This document shows, one piece after another, positions 35,409-44,060 of a stretch of 64,000 nt of DNA. Position 1 is the first letter of the stretch, and the number at the start of each line of letters is the position of its first letter. The position numbers and the translations under genes are program-made. Below the pieces are notes generated by a model that saw nothing but the letters and a program-made list of their open reading frames with translations, did no database searches and was not told where the DNA came from. The stretch covers positions 1 to 64,000 of the forward strand of contig JAEUKH010000038.1 in assembly GCA_016792845.1 (NCBI GenBank), in the 5' to 3' direction. The stretch comes from Myxococcales bacterium (GTDB lineage Bacteria; Myxococcota_A; Polyangia; Polyangiales; Ga0077539).

Positions 35409-36673
35409 GCCTCGGCGCCCTCCCGGCGCTCGCCTTCGCGGTCGCCCGGACCCCCCAAAGCGCCCTCGTCGCCCACGAAGAAGACGGCGCGCGGTGCTGG
35501 TCGGTCTGCACCCTCGGCCCGGCGCTCTACACCGCCGAGGGCTGCGACACGGCCCTCGCGGGCTTCGCCGCCGCCCTCGACGCGCGCTTCACCGCCCACC
35601 GCGGCCCCGTCGACCCGCTCTGGGCCCTCGGGTGGGTCAGCTACGACGCCGCCCGCGAGGCCGCTGACCCGAGGGAGCGCCGCGACCCGCGACCGCCCCG
35701 AGACAGCCTCGCGGCGGCGTGCATCGTGCCCGTGGTGGCCCGCGCGACCACCCAGACCTGGCCGCCCGTGTGGCGCGTCTCAGGCCCGGGCTCGGCCGCC
35801 CTCGATGCGATGCTCAAGGCCCGCGAGGCGCCCGAGAGCGACTTCGACGCGGCCTTCGCGCTGCCCCCCGAGGCCGAACACCGCGCACGGGTCGAGGCCA
35901 TCAAAGCCCTCATTCGCGACGGAGAGGTCTACCTCGTCAACCTCGCCGAGCGCCTCTTCGCCCCCCACGGCCCCACCGACCGCGACACCGCGGCGTTTCT
36001 CGCCCGCTGCTTCGCCAAGGCCCGCCCCGCCCGCGGCATGCTGCTCAACCTCGGCGCCCACCGCGTCGCCGCCATGACCATGGAGCGCGCCCTCACCTGG
36101 GATCGCCAAGCCCGCCGCGCCGTGAGCGAGCCCATCAAGGGCACCCGCCCACGGGCGCTCGACGACCCCGAGGCCGACCGACGCGCCGCACAGGCCCTCG
36201 CCGAGAGCCCCAAGGAGCGCGCCGAGAACGCCATGGCCGTCGACGTCCACCGAAACGACCTCGGCCGCGTCGCCACCGTCGGCGGCGTCTCGGTGCCCTC
36301 GCTCTTTCGTACCGAGGCCCACGCCTTCGTGCACCACCTCGTATCGACGGTCGAGGCCGAGGTGCCGCAAAACCTCAGCGCTTTCGAGATGTTGCAGAGC
36401 GTCCTGCCGGTGGGCAGCGTCACCGGGGCTCCGAAGCTCGCCGCCTTCGACGTGATCTCAGCCCTCGAAGCGCATCGCCGCGGGCTCTACACCGGCGCCC
36501 TCGCCACCCTCGGCAGCGACGGCTCGCTCGACGCCTCGGTGGTCATTCGCACCCTCGTCGACGACGAAGCGGGGCTCCATTACGGCGTCGGCGGCGGCAT
36601 CGTGTACGACAGCGTCGCGGCCGAAGAGTACGCCGAACTCGGGTGGAAGGTGCGCGCCTTGCGCCGTGGGTGA
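35405..36673 (+). CDS. pabB: Aminodeoxychorismate synthase component I
   Basis: This chorismate-utilising enzyme of folate synthesis makes 4-amino-4-deoxychorismate with ammonia from a glutaminase partner. The family motif PIKGTRPR (near 243) has the PabB-type lysine rather than the PIAGT of anthranilate synthase. Other conserved blocks are DGEVYLVNLAERL, AMAVDVHRNDLGR and LPVGSVTGAPK. At 422 residues the protein is a little short but covers the catalytic part. It has no fused PabC or glutaminase domain, and neither gene is adjacent. TTG start overlapping the terC stop. A TrpE or isochorismate synthase role is less likely given PIKGT. Confidence 0.88.
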   Translation: MSLGALPALAFAVARTPQSALVAHEEDGARCWSVCTLGPALYTAEGCDTALAGFAAALDARFTAHRGPVDPLWALGWVSYDAAREAADPRERRDPRPPRDSLAAACIVPVVARATTQTWPPVWRVSGPGSAALDAMLKAREAPESDFDAAFALPPEAEHRARVEAIKALIRDGEVYLVNLAERLFAPHGPTDRDTAAFLARCFAKARPARGMLLNLGAHRVAAMTMERALTWDRQARRAVSEPIKGTRPRALDDPEADRRAAQALAESPKERAENAMAVDVHRNDLGRVATVGGVSVPSLFRTEAHAFVHHLVSTVEAEVPQNLSAFEMLQSVLPVGSVTGAPKLAAFDVISALEAHRRGLYTGALATLGSDGSLDASVVIRTLVDDEAGLHYGVGGGIVYDSVAAEEYAELGWKVRALRRG

Positions 36674-36819
36674 TCAGTTGAGCCCCACTCGCGCGAGGAG
36701 GCAAAAGGATGGTAAACCGGTGAGGCTGTGGCGCACACCTGTGGGCCACCCACCCTGGCAACGCGTGGCCGAAGTGCTTTCGGCGACAAGGCCGGGTTCT
36801 TGAGAGGAGTGAGAGTGCT

Positions 36820-38691
36820 TTGCGACGCCACACCCCGCGCCCACTGACGACCCTGGTGATCTCGGCCCTTGTCACAGCGTGCAGCGCTGCGGGCTCTGGC
36901 AACTACGGGCAGGGAGGCAACGAGCCGACCGACGCAGGCAACGCCGCCCGCGATGTGGGCCCGGGCCGCGACGCAGGCCAGAAGAACCCTGGCATCGACG
37001 CGGGCACCCCTTCGACGCCGGGCGACGCAGGCTTCACCACCCTCGCAGACGGCAACCGCGTGCCCAACCCGCCCGTCGACGCGGGCACCCCCAGCACGTC
37101 CACCGACGCGGGCTTCACCACCCTCGCAGACGGCAACCGCGTGCCCAACCCGCCGGTCGACGCGGGCACCCCCAGCACGCCCACCGACGCGGGCTTTGTG
37201 ACCCTCTCAGACGGCGCGATGGTGCCCGCCGACGCAGGCCCCGGCGCCACGGGTGACGGCGGCAGCACCGGCCCGCGCTGCGGCGCCGCCGAGGTGTGCG
37301 GCAACGGCATCGACGACAACTGCAACGACCGGGTTGACGAAAATTGCCCTTGTATTCCAGGCACTTCGCAGCGGTGTTACCCGGGCGACCCGTCGCAGGC
37401 GGGGCGCGGCGTGTGCGTCTTCGGGCAGTCGCGGTGCGAGGGCACGGGCGAGTTCGGCATGTGGGGCGCGTGCGAGGGCTTCGGCGTCCCGCGCCCGGTG
37501 ACCTGCGGGATGGGGCTCGATTTTCGCTGTAACGGCATCATCGACGAGGGCTGCGAGTGCCGCCCCGGGGCGACCCGGCCTTGTTACACCGGCCCGATGG
37601 GCACCGCGGGCATCGGCGCGTGCCGCGCGGGCAACCAAACCTGTGTGATGGGCTCGTCAGGCTCGACCTGGGGCGCGTGCAGCGGTGAGGTGATCCCCGA
37701 GGCCAACGACCGCTGTGACGGCGTCGACCGAAACTGCGATGGCAACCCGAACACGGGCTGCGGCTGCGTCCGCGGGCAGACCCGGTCGTGCTACACGGGC
37801 CCCACGGGCACCGCCGGGGTCGGGCTCTGCCGCGCGGGCACCCAAACCTGCGCGAGCGCCTCGGATGGCATGGGCACCGCGTGGAGCACCTGCCAAGGCG
37901 AAGTGCTCCCCGCCACCGACACCTGCGACGGGATGGACCGCAACTGCGACGGCAACCCGAACACCAACTGCGTCTGCACGCTCGGCGCGAGCCGGTCTTG
38001 CTACACCGGGCCGACGGGCACCGCGGGGGTCGGCATCTGCCGCGCGGGCGTGCAGAGCTGCGTGCGCACGAGCAGCGGCACGGGCACCGTCTGGGCGGCG
38101 TGCACGGGCGAGCAGCGCCCCAACACGGCCGAGATCTGCGCCAACAACGTCGACGACAACTGCAACGGCATGGTCGACGAGGGCTGCACCACGGGCACGG
38201 GCTGCCCCAACAACGCCCCGCGCTGCGGCGGCATCTGCTGCGCGTCGAACGAGGCCTGCGCCAACAACGTGTGCGTCGGCAACGGCCAGCTGCGATTCAC
38301 CCTCTCGTGGGACATCTCACCGGCCGACCTCGACCTCCACATCGTGCCGCCCTGCGGCACCGAGATCTACTACGGTCGCCTCTCGGCCTGCGGCGGCACC
38401 CTCGACGTCGACTCGTGCCCGGCCCTCTCGCGCAGCGCGAGCTACCCCTCGGGCACCGACCCCTGCAACGGCCCCGAGAACGTGTTCTGGCAGAACGCGC
38501 CGGCCTCGGGCAGCTACCTCATCTGCGTCAACCCCTGGCGCATGAACAGCGGCACCACGGCGCGCTACACCCTCAACGTCTACCGCGGCACGCAGCTCGT
38601 GCGCACCTTCACGGGCACCCGCTCGGCCTCGACCAACTACGTGCAATGCACCCGTAACGCCGCGAGCTTCGTCGGCGAAATCTCGATCTAA
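36820..38691 (+). CDS. Cys-rich MopE-like lipoprotein with YfaP-like C-terminus
   Basis: This is a 623-residue exported protein. The signal peptide ends in the lipobox VTAC. A repeat linker (three 27-residue units, residues 60-140) is followed by CGNGIDDNCNDRVDENC, a MopE-type putative metal-binding motif. Then come three Cys-rich blocks of about 65 residues, each with CYTGP(M/T)GTAG, CRAG..(T/S)C and DRNCDGNPNT or NVDDNCNG. The last 110 residues (SWDISPADLDLH) resemble YfaP/DUF2135 beta domains. MopE is a copper protein of Methylococcus; metal binding here is inference. TTG start with AGGAG ten bases upstream. Disulfides are very likely, so Dsb proteins are needed; a triple DsbA gene lies 1.1 kb downstream. 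Confidence 0.78.
   Translation: MRRHTPRPLTTLVISALVTACSAAGSGNYGQGGNEPTDAGNAARDVGPGRDAGQKNPGIDAGTPSTPGDAGFTTLADGNRVPNPPVDAGTPSTSTDAGFTTLADGNRVPNPPVDAGTPSTPTDAGFVTLSDGAMVPADAGPGATGDGGSTGPRCGAAEVCGNGIDDNCNDRVDENCPCIPGTSQRCYPGDPSQAGRGVCVFGQSRCEGTGEFGMWGACEGFGVPRPVTCGMGLDFRCNGIIDEGCECRPGATRPCYTGPMGTAGIGACRAGNQTCVMGSSGSTWGACSGEVIPEANDRCDGVDRNCDGNPNTGCGCVRGQTRSCYTGPTGTAGVGLCRAGTQTCASASDGMGTAWSTCQGEVLPATDTCDGMDRNCDGNPNTNCVCTLGASRSCYTGPTGTAGVGICRAGVQSCVRTSSGTGTVWAACTGEQRPNTAEICANNVDDNCNGMVDEGCTTGTGCPNNAPRCGGICCASNEACANNVCVGNGQLRFTLSWDISPADLDLHIVPPCGTEIYYGRLSACGGTLDVDSCPALSRSASYPSGTDPCNGPENVFWQNAPASGSYLICVNPWRMNSGTTARYTLNVYRGTQLVRTFTGTRSASTNYVQCTRNAASFVGEISI
36997..37239 (+). repeat. 81-bp tandem coding repeat
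   Basis: Two near-identical 81-bp units (36997-37077 and 37078-37158) and a third, diverged unit (37159-37239) encode 27-residue linker repeats beginning DAGTPST. The DNA match of the first two units is close enough for recent duplication. Confidence 0.85.
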
Positions 38692-38701
38692 GCCCCCATC
38701 C

Positions 38702-38732
38702 TCTCGCACCCTCCCGCGAGAAAATCTCTCGC
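38702..38732. terminator. Alternating hairpins after the MopE-like gene
   Basis: TCTCGC (38702-38707) and a second TCTCGC (38727-38732) can each pair with the same GCGAGA (38716-38721). Two exclusive 6-bp hairpins are thus possible. The central AAAAT would be a T-run on the minus strand. It could be a weak terminator of the gene ending at 38691. Confidence 0.3.
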
Positions 38733-38867
38733 CGGGCGGAATGCCCCCCGCGCCCCCGCGTTGACCCCTCTCAGAGCCCGCGGTGACCTCGGGTAGAAAG
38801 TGCATCGAGGTCATTGCGTTTGGTGCCGAAAGAAGTATCTTCCGCCACGGTTCGGGCACAAACACCC

Positions 38868-39386
38868 ATGCGCACCTACCTCGCCGCCCTTGTGACTGCT
38901 GCCGCCATGTGGCTCATGGCAGGGGCGTCATGGGCGCAGGTGTCACCGCGCAGTGTCGCCCCGAGCCTCTCGCCGCTCGCGTCGGCGCCTTCGGGGTGCT
39001 TCACGCTGAGCTTCACCCGCGACCCGGTGACCGTGGCCGAGAGCCTCTTGGGGCTTCAAACCAAGGGCTCTGCGAAAGAGGCCGAGCTGCCCGCTTCGAG
39101 GTTCCAGCCGGTTCGGGCGCAGCAGCGCTGGGTGAACGCGCACGGGCTCCAGTCTCGGGCCCCGACGCTTTGCAGCAACCCCAGCGACCCTGGCTGTCGC
39201 TGCGAGCAGCCCGACGCGCCGCACTCTCACGGCGATCTGTACTCGTTGGCCGACCCGTTCTGGGTGGGTCACCTCCCCGCCGACATCGCGCCGCCCCTCG
39301 AAACGCTCGTCACCTACGGGGTCTCGCCCCGCGGTGCGCCGCGTGAGGGGGTGCGAGGGTCGCTCCTCCGCCCGCCGAGCTGCTGA
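38868..39386 (+). CDS. Small secreted Cys-containing protein
   Basis: The protein has 172 residues. A signal peptide (about 1-24, cut after GASWAQ) is followed by a mature part with a C-terminal cluster of Cys (TLCSNPSDPGCRCEQP and a final Cys). This could make two or three disulfides. A central part (RDPVTVAESLLGLQTKG) looks folded. No family is recognised. ATG 38868 starts the signal peptide; the frame extends to 38814 without support. It stands alone between the MopE-like gene and the triple-DsbA gene. Confidence 0.6.
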   Translation: MRTYLAALVTAAAMWLMAGASWAQVSPRSVAPSLSPLASAPSGCFTLSFTRDPVTVAESLLGLQTKGSAKEAELPASRFQPVRAQQRWVNAHGLQSRAPTLCSNPSDPGCRCEQPDAPHSHGDLYSLADPFWVGHLPADIAPPLETLVTYGVSPRGAPREGVRGSLLRPPSC

Positions 39387-39774
39387 GCGGCGTCTGGGTT
39401 GCCGCCGAGCGGTCACACGCGTGACCTCGCCCGGTGTGCGCTTCGATGTTCTGCCTTTCGAGCGTGTGCCGCGCGGCCTCTGGGCTTCGGCGTGGCACCC
39501 CCCGAGGCGGGCGCTCACTCGAAGCGTTGGCGTACGACGGTCTGGGCCCGAGGTGCCTCAGCGTACGCCCGAATCGCAACCCGCGACCCGCACGGCAGCA
39601 CTTCAAACCAACAGTTGTTTTCGGGTTTTCAACGCAGCGTAGCCGCGGTCGGCGGTCGCGCCGCTCCCCACGGTCTCGCGTGTCTCGGGTCAACACCAGA
39701 CGCTCACTTCGGAGCTTCTGGTGAGACCCGGGCGGCGAAGATCATGCATCGACCGACCTCAAAAGGAGTGTTTT
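39387..39774. other. Intergenic region before the triple-DsbA gene
   Basis: Overlapping open frames in this 388-bp region look random in composition and are not supported as genes. The stretch 39598-39632 is richer in A/T than its surroundings and could hold a promoter, but no good pair of boxes is seen. A strong 45-base hairpin lies at 39686-39730 and a clear AAGGAG ribosome site at 39763-39768. Confidence 0.5.
39686..39730 (+). promoter_or_regulatory. Long leader hairpin upstream of the triple-DsbA gene
   Basis: The arms CGGGTC, CACCAGA and GCTC pair in order with GAGC, TCTGGTG and GACCCG around a 6-base loop ACTTCG, giving 17 base pairs with only single or double mismatched bases. It ends 44 bases before the GTG start. 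No T-run follows, so it is more likely a leader RNA structure or a DNA operator than a terminator. Confidence 0.5.
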
Positions 39775-41784
39775 GTGAGTAAAGGAGCAGCCGCCATTTC
39801 GATTATCATGGCGCTGGTGCTCGGGTTCGTGGTGGGCAACATCACGGGCTCGAAGGCACCCGCCGAACCAGGCGCCGCGGTCAGCGCGGAAGCCGCCGGG
39901 GGCACTGCCCCGGGCGGTGCCATGGCCGACGCGACCCGCATCCCCGTGGGCAACAGCCCCGTGATCGGTCGCAACGACGCACTGGCCACCCTGGTGATCT
40001 TCTCTGACTTCCAGTGCCCCTTCTGTTCGCGCGTCGAGACCACCATCTCGCAGCTGCGGCAGCAGTACGGCAACGACCTCCGCGTGGTGTGGAAGAACAA
40101 CCCCCTCCCCTTCCACGACAAGGCGATGCCGGCCTCGGAGGCCGCCATGGAGGCCCACGCCCAGCGCGGCAACGAGGGCTTCTGGCGCATGCACGCGCTG
40201 CTGTTCCAGAACCAGCAGAGCCTCGATCGCGCTGACCTTGAGCGGTACGCGCAGCAGATCGGGCTCGACATGACCCGCTTCCGCGCGGCCCTCGACAACC
40301 ACACCCACCAGGCCGCGATCCGTCGCGACATGGACCTCGCGACCGCCATCGGCGCGCAGGGTACGCCCAACATGTACATCAACGGCACCAACATCGTCGG
40401 TGCCCAGCCGGTCGAGCGCTTCCGTACGCTCATCGACGCCGTGCTGACCCGCGCGCGCACGATCACCCCGCGCAACCAGGTGTACGCCCGCATGGTGGCC
40501 GAGCCCGTGGCGGCCCCCGATGCGCCCCAGCCGCAGCAGCCGCAGCAGCGCCCGGCCGAGCCCGACCCGGCCCAGGTGCTCCGGGTGCCCGTGGGCAACA
40601 GCCCCGTGCTCGGTCGCCCCGACGCGCTCGTCACCGTGGTGGTCTTCTCAGACTTCCAGTGCCCCTTCTGCTCGCGCGTCGAGACCACCCTCAACGCGCT
40701 CCGCACCCGGTACGGCAACGACATCCGCTTCGTGTGGAAGAACGAGCCCCTCCCCTTCCACGACAAGGCGCGCCCCGCCGCCGAGGCCTCGGCCGAAGTG
40801 TTCGCCCAGCGCGGCAACGAAGGCTTCTGGCGCTACCACGACCTGCTCTTCCAGAACCAGCAGACCATCGATCGCCCCGACCTCGAGCGCTTCGCCGGTC
40901 AGATCCCGGGCATCAACATGGCCCGCTTCCGCGCGGCCCTCGACAACCACACCCACCAGGCCGCGGTCGAAGCTGACCATCAGCTCGCGCAGCAGGTGCA
41001 GGCCAACGGCACCCCGCACTTCTTCGTCAACGGCCGCCGCATCGTCGGCGCCCAGCCCGAAGACGCCTTCGTCCGCCTCGTTGACGAGGTCAAGCGCACC
41101 GCCGAAGAGTGGATCCGCTCGCACCCCGGCACCACCCGCGGCAACTTCTACGAGCGCTACATGGCCGAAGCTGACGCCACCGTGCGTATGGCGGGCGGCG
41201 GCGGCAACGCCCCGGCCGCGGCGCCCGAGCAGCCCGACGAGAACCGCGTGTACACCGTGCGCGCCAACCCGCGCGCGCCGACCCTCGGCCCGAACAATGC
41301 CCGGGTCATCATCGAGCACTTCTCAGACTTCCAGTGCCCCTTCTGCTCGCGCGTCATCCCCACGATGGACCAGCTCGTGCAGCGTTACGGCAACCGCATC
41401 CAGTTCCGCTGGCGCGATTACCCGCTCCCCTTCCACAACAACGCGATGCCGGCCTCAGAGGCGGGTCGCGAGGTGCTCGCCCAACGCGGCTCACAGGCCT
41501 TCTGGCGCTATCACCACATGCTCTTCGAGAACCAGCAGAACCTCGACCGCGCGACGCTTGAGCGCCTCGCCACCGAGCTCGGCGGCATCGACATGACCCG
41601 CTTCCGCGCGGCCCTCGACAACCACACCCACCAGGCCGCCATCCGTGACGACATGGCCGCCGCCGATGCGACCGGCGCCCAGATCGGCACCCCGGCCTTC
41701 TTCATCAACGGCAAGTTCGTCGCCGGGGCCCTCCCCGTCGACCAGTTTGTCACCCGCATCGACGCGGCCCTCGCCGCCCACTGA
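39775..41784 (+). CDS. Membrane-anchored fusion of three DsbA-like thioredoxin domains
   Basis: This is a 669-residue protein. An N-terminal membrane helix (about 6-25) and Ala/Pro linker are followed by three full DsbA-like domains, at about 60-240, 275-475 and 495-669. Each has the active site in DFQCPFCSRV (CPFC), the FHDKA/FHNNA helix, and a later cis-Pro loop (GTPNMYING, GTPHFFVNG, GTPAFFING). All three sites look intact. DsbA-type enzymes oxidise or shuffle disulfides in exported proteins; some relatives act in oxidative defence or spore formation. GTG 39775 is chosen because AAGGAG lies six bases upstream. A terminator follows. Neighbouring Cys-rich lipoproteins are plausible substrates. 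No DsbB gene is in view. Confidence 0.9.
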   Translation: MSKGAAAISIIMALVLGFVVGNITGSKAPAEPGAAVSAEAAGGTAPGGAMADATRIPVGNSPVIGRNDALATLVIFSDFQCPFCSRVETTISQLRQQYGNDLRVVWKNNPLPFHDKAMPASEAAMEAHAQRGNEGFWRMHALLFQNQQSLDRADLERYAQQIGLDMTRFRAALDNHTHQAAIRRDMDLATAIGAQGTPNMYINGTNIVGAQPVERFRTLIDAVLTRARTITPRNQVYARMVAEPVAAPDAPQPQQPQQRPAEPDPAQVLRVPVGNSPVLGRPDALVTVVVFSDFQCPFCSRVETTLNALRTRYGNDIRFVWKNEPLPFHDKARPAAEASAEVFAQRGNEGFWRYHDLLFQNQQTIDRPDLERFAGQIPGINMARFRAALDNHTHQAAVEADHQLAQQVQANGTPHFFVNGRRIVGAQPEDAFVRLVDEVKRTAEEWIRSHPGTTRGNFYERYMAEADATVRMAGGGGNAPAAAPEQPDENRVYTVRANPRAPTLGPNNARVIIEHFSDFQCPFCSRVIPTMDQLVQRYGNRIQFRWRDYPLPFHNNAMPASEAGREVLAQRGSQAFWRYHHMLFENQQNLDRATLERLATELGGIDMTRFRAALDNHTHQAAIRDDMAAADATGAQIGTPAFFINGKFVAGALPVDQFVTRIDAALAAH

Positions 41785-41822
41785 TGCGCCCCTGAGACGC
41801 TTCGCCTGAAGCGCCTCCCGCC

Positions 41823-41873
41823 GAGGCTCTCAACGGCTGCACCGCGCAGCCCGCTGAGGGCCTCGCGGCTTTT
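41823..41873 (+). terminator. Intrinsic terminator after the triple-DsbA gene
   Basis: An outer 10-bp stem (41823-41832 with 41855-41864, one G-T pair) and an inner 6-bp stem GGCTGC/GCAGCC (41835-41840 with 41846-41851) form a strong hairpin. It is followed after a few bases by TTTT at 41870-41873. It begins 39 bp after the stop codon. Confidence 0.7.
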
Positions 41874-41904
41874 GGGCCATTCTCAACCCCGAGGTCTTTG
41901 CGGT

Positions 41905-42951
41905 ATGAGCCCACCCAACATGCTGCGGCTGCGCCAGGCCCTCGCCCTCGCTGTCATGGTGTCGTGCACCACCCCGCGCGGGCTCACCGTGACGGGCCGC
42001 CAGGGGCCCAACAGGGGCGCCCCGAGGGCTCAGGCCGTGTCACCCGCCCGCGAGACAGAGCTGCCACAGACGCGCCCGCCAGGGGCCGCCGCGGGGGTGT
42101 GCGGGCTGAGCGCCCCGGCGACCGAGGTGGAGCTGGCCGCCGTGGGCGAGGTGGTGCTGACCGGGTGCGATGTGTACGTGGCGTGGGCCCGCGAGACCCG
42201 CGTGGGCCGCCACGACGACGACCCGCGGAGCGTTTTTTCGCGGGTGCTGCGAGACGCCCTGCTCGCCGCCGAGGCGGTGCGGGTGGGGCTCACCGACGGC
42301 GACCGCCGCGCCGTCGACCGTGTGCTCGCCGAGGGGTTGGTGCGGCGCGAGGCGCTTGAGAGCCTCCCGCGCGGGGCCGAGGCAGAGGCAGAGACAGAGG
42401 CGAACCCCGGCCCTGCAGAGACCGCCCTGCGGCTGAGGGCCCTGGTGTTTCGCACGCGCGCTGAGGCGACCCTCGCGCTCGGCGCCCTCGAAGGCGGCGC
42501 CGCTTGGGACGACTACCTCGCGCGCTCGATCGACCCCCTCGCGGCGCGCGATCAGGGCGACCTCGGGGTGGTCACGGCCTCGCGCCATGAGGGGCTCGAT
42601 GAGGCGGTGTTTCAAGCCGCCGCGGCCCTGACCGAGGTGGGGGCCTTCGTGCCGCGGGTGATGGCCGTGCGGCAGACGGTGACGGTGACGGTGCGACGGC
42701 GGCCTCGAAGCCGTGTGATGGTAGGCTTCTGGGTGGTTCAGCTCACGGGCCGCGGCGCGCCCGAGGCGGCGCCCCCGCGGAGCCCCCGGCGCGGCGGCCG
42801 AGAGCGCTACCTCACGGCCCGGAGCGAGGCCCGTAACCGCTGGCACGCGCGGCTCGAAGCGCAGGTGCGGGCCGCCATCGACGACGCGGCCCTCGGCGCC
42901 GTCAACATCGCCCCGGGCGGGCAGAGCGTGGACCGCCCCGGCGCACCGTGA
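41905..42951 (+). CDS. Diverged parvulin-like lipoprotein, first gene of a PPIase operon
   Basis: This 348-residue exported protein has a signal peptide ending in MVSC, a fair lipobox. The middle resembles a SurA-type chaperone part with a poorly kept parvulin-like region (RLRALVFRTRAEATLALGA, then QGDLGVVTASRHEGLDEAVF). The usual HILV strand is not recognisable, so isomerase activity is doubtful. Its GTGA overlap with the next gene shows translational coupling. With the two following genes it forms a three-gene set of related envelope folding factors. ATG 41905 is chosen as it opens the signal peptide. Confidence 0.65.
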   Translation: MSPPNMLRLRQALALAVMVSCTTPRGLTVTGRQGPNRGAPRAQAVSPARETELPQTRPPGAAAGVCGLSAPATEVELAAVGEVVLTGCDVYVAWARETRVGRHDDDPRSVFSRVLRDALLAAEAVRVGLTDGDRRAVDRVLAEGLVRREALESLPRGAEAEAETEANPGPAETALRLRALVFRTRAEATLALGALEGGAAWDDYLARSIDPLAARDQGDLGVVTASRHEGLDEAVFQAAAALTEVGAFVPRVMAVRQTVTVTVRRRPRSRVMVGFWVVQLTGRGAPEAAPPRSPRRGGRERYLTARSEARNRWHARLEAQVRAAIDDAALGAVNIAPGGQSVDRPGAP

Positions 42952-44060
42952 TAGAGGCCTCGCGGTTGAACGTGCGAAGCGTTGTTGCCATCAGTCTTTT
43001 GGTGTTGCTCGGGTGCAACCCGCCGCGCCCCCCTTCAGCGGGTCGTGACGCGACCTCGCGCGCCGACGCGGGCCCCGGTGACGGGGGCGCCGCGCCGACC
43101 GCGACGGCGCTGCGGGGCGACCCCTGCGCGGTGCTCGAGCCCGCCCAGCGCGACCTCGTGGTGGCCAGGGTGGGCGATCAGCGGCTCACGCTCTGCGATT
43201 TCACCCGCCGGGTGAACGTGCCCAACCCCTACCTCCGCGCGCGGTTCAACGCCCCAGAGCAGCGCCGCGCGATGTTGCAGTCGTGGGTCGACGCCGAGCT
43301 CCTCGCCGCCGAGGCGCAGCACCAGGGCCTCGACCGCGAGCCCGCGGTGCGCCGCGCCGTCACCATGCAGCTCGCGCGACGGCTTGAGCAGCAGCTCCGC
43401 GAAGAGGTCACGCAACCGACGGTGACCGACGCCGAGGTGAGGGCCTACTACGACGCGCATCGCAGCGAGTACGAGACCCCGGCGCAGGTGCGGGCCAGCC
43501 AGGTCGTGCTCGCGACCCGCGCGCAGGCCGATCGCACCCTCGCCGAGCTGCGGGCCCGGCCCAACGACGACGCGCTCTTTCGCCAGCGTGTACGCGAACT
43601 TAGCATCGACAACGGGTCTCGCTCGGCGGAGGGCGACCTCGGCTTCTTCGGGCCCGAGGGCGGCAACGGCGTCGAGCCCGAGGTGGCCCGCGCGGCGACC
43701 GCGCTGAGCGCCCAGGGCGCCTACGCCGAGGTGGTCGAGAGCGCGCACGGGGGGCTCAACCGCGGCCGCGGGTTTCATGTCGTGCGGCTCACCGCGCGCC
43801 GCGAGGCCCTGCATCGGAGCTTCGAAGATGAGGCGCGGCGTATTCGGGCGCGGCTCCTCCGAGACAAGTACGAGGCGGCCCAAGAGGCGGCGGTGCGCGC
43901 GGTGGTGACGCGGCTGCGCGGGCAGACCCCGGTGCAGATTGATGAGGCGGCCTTGGCGGCGGTGGCCGTTCGGGTCGACCCGAGCGCGCCGCGCGGGCCC
44001 ACGGTGTTGCCGCCGGGCCTCGGGGTGGTCGGCACAGCAGGAGGGGCGGCGCGCCCATGA
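42948..44060 (+). CDS. Parvulin-type peptidyl-prolyl isomerase lipoprotein
   Basis: This 370-residue protein has a signal peptide with lipobox VLLGC. A SurA/PrsA-like helical N-domain (about 60-160, with QRRAMLQSWVDAELLAAEA) precedes a parvulin domain (about 180-285, VRASQVVLATRAQADRTLAEL and GDLGFFGPEGG) and a helical C-terminus. It should help fold exported proteins from the membrane, like PrsA. GTG start overlaps the previous stop by four bases, and its own stop overlaps the ATG of the next gene. Confidence 0.82.
   Translation: MIEASRLNVRSVVAISLLVLLGCNPPRPPSAGRDATSRADAGPGDGGAAPTATALRGDPCAVLEPAQRDLVVARVGDQRLTLCDFTRRVNVPNPYLRARFNAPEQRRAMLQSWVDAELLAAEAQHQGLDREPAVRRAVTMQLARRLEQQLREEVTQPTVTDAEVRAYYDAHRSEYETPAQVRASQVVLATRAQADRTLAELRARPNDDALFRQRVRELSIDNGSRSAEGDLGFFGPEGGNGVEPEVARAATALSAQGAYAEVVESAHGGLNRGRGFHVVRLTARREALHRSFEDEARRIRARLLRDKYEAAQEAAVRAVVTRLRGQTPVQIDEAALAAVAVRVDPSAPRGPTVLPPGLGVVGTAGGAARP

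Noticed and set aside
39334..39642. 102-residue frame and overlapping ones before the triple-DsbA gene
   Set aside because: They begin inside the preceding gene, are Arg/Ser-rich and have no ribosome site.
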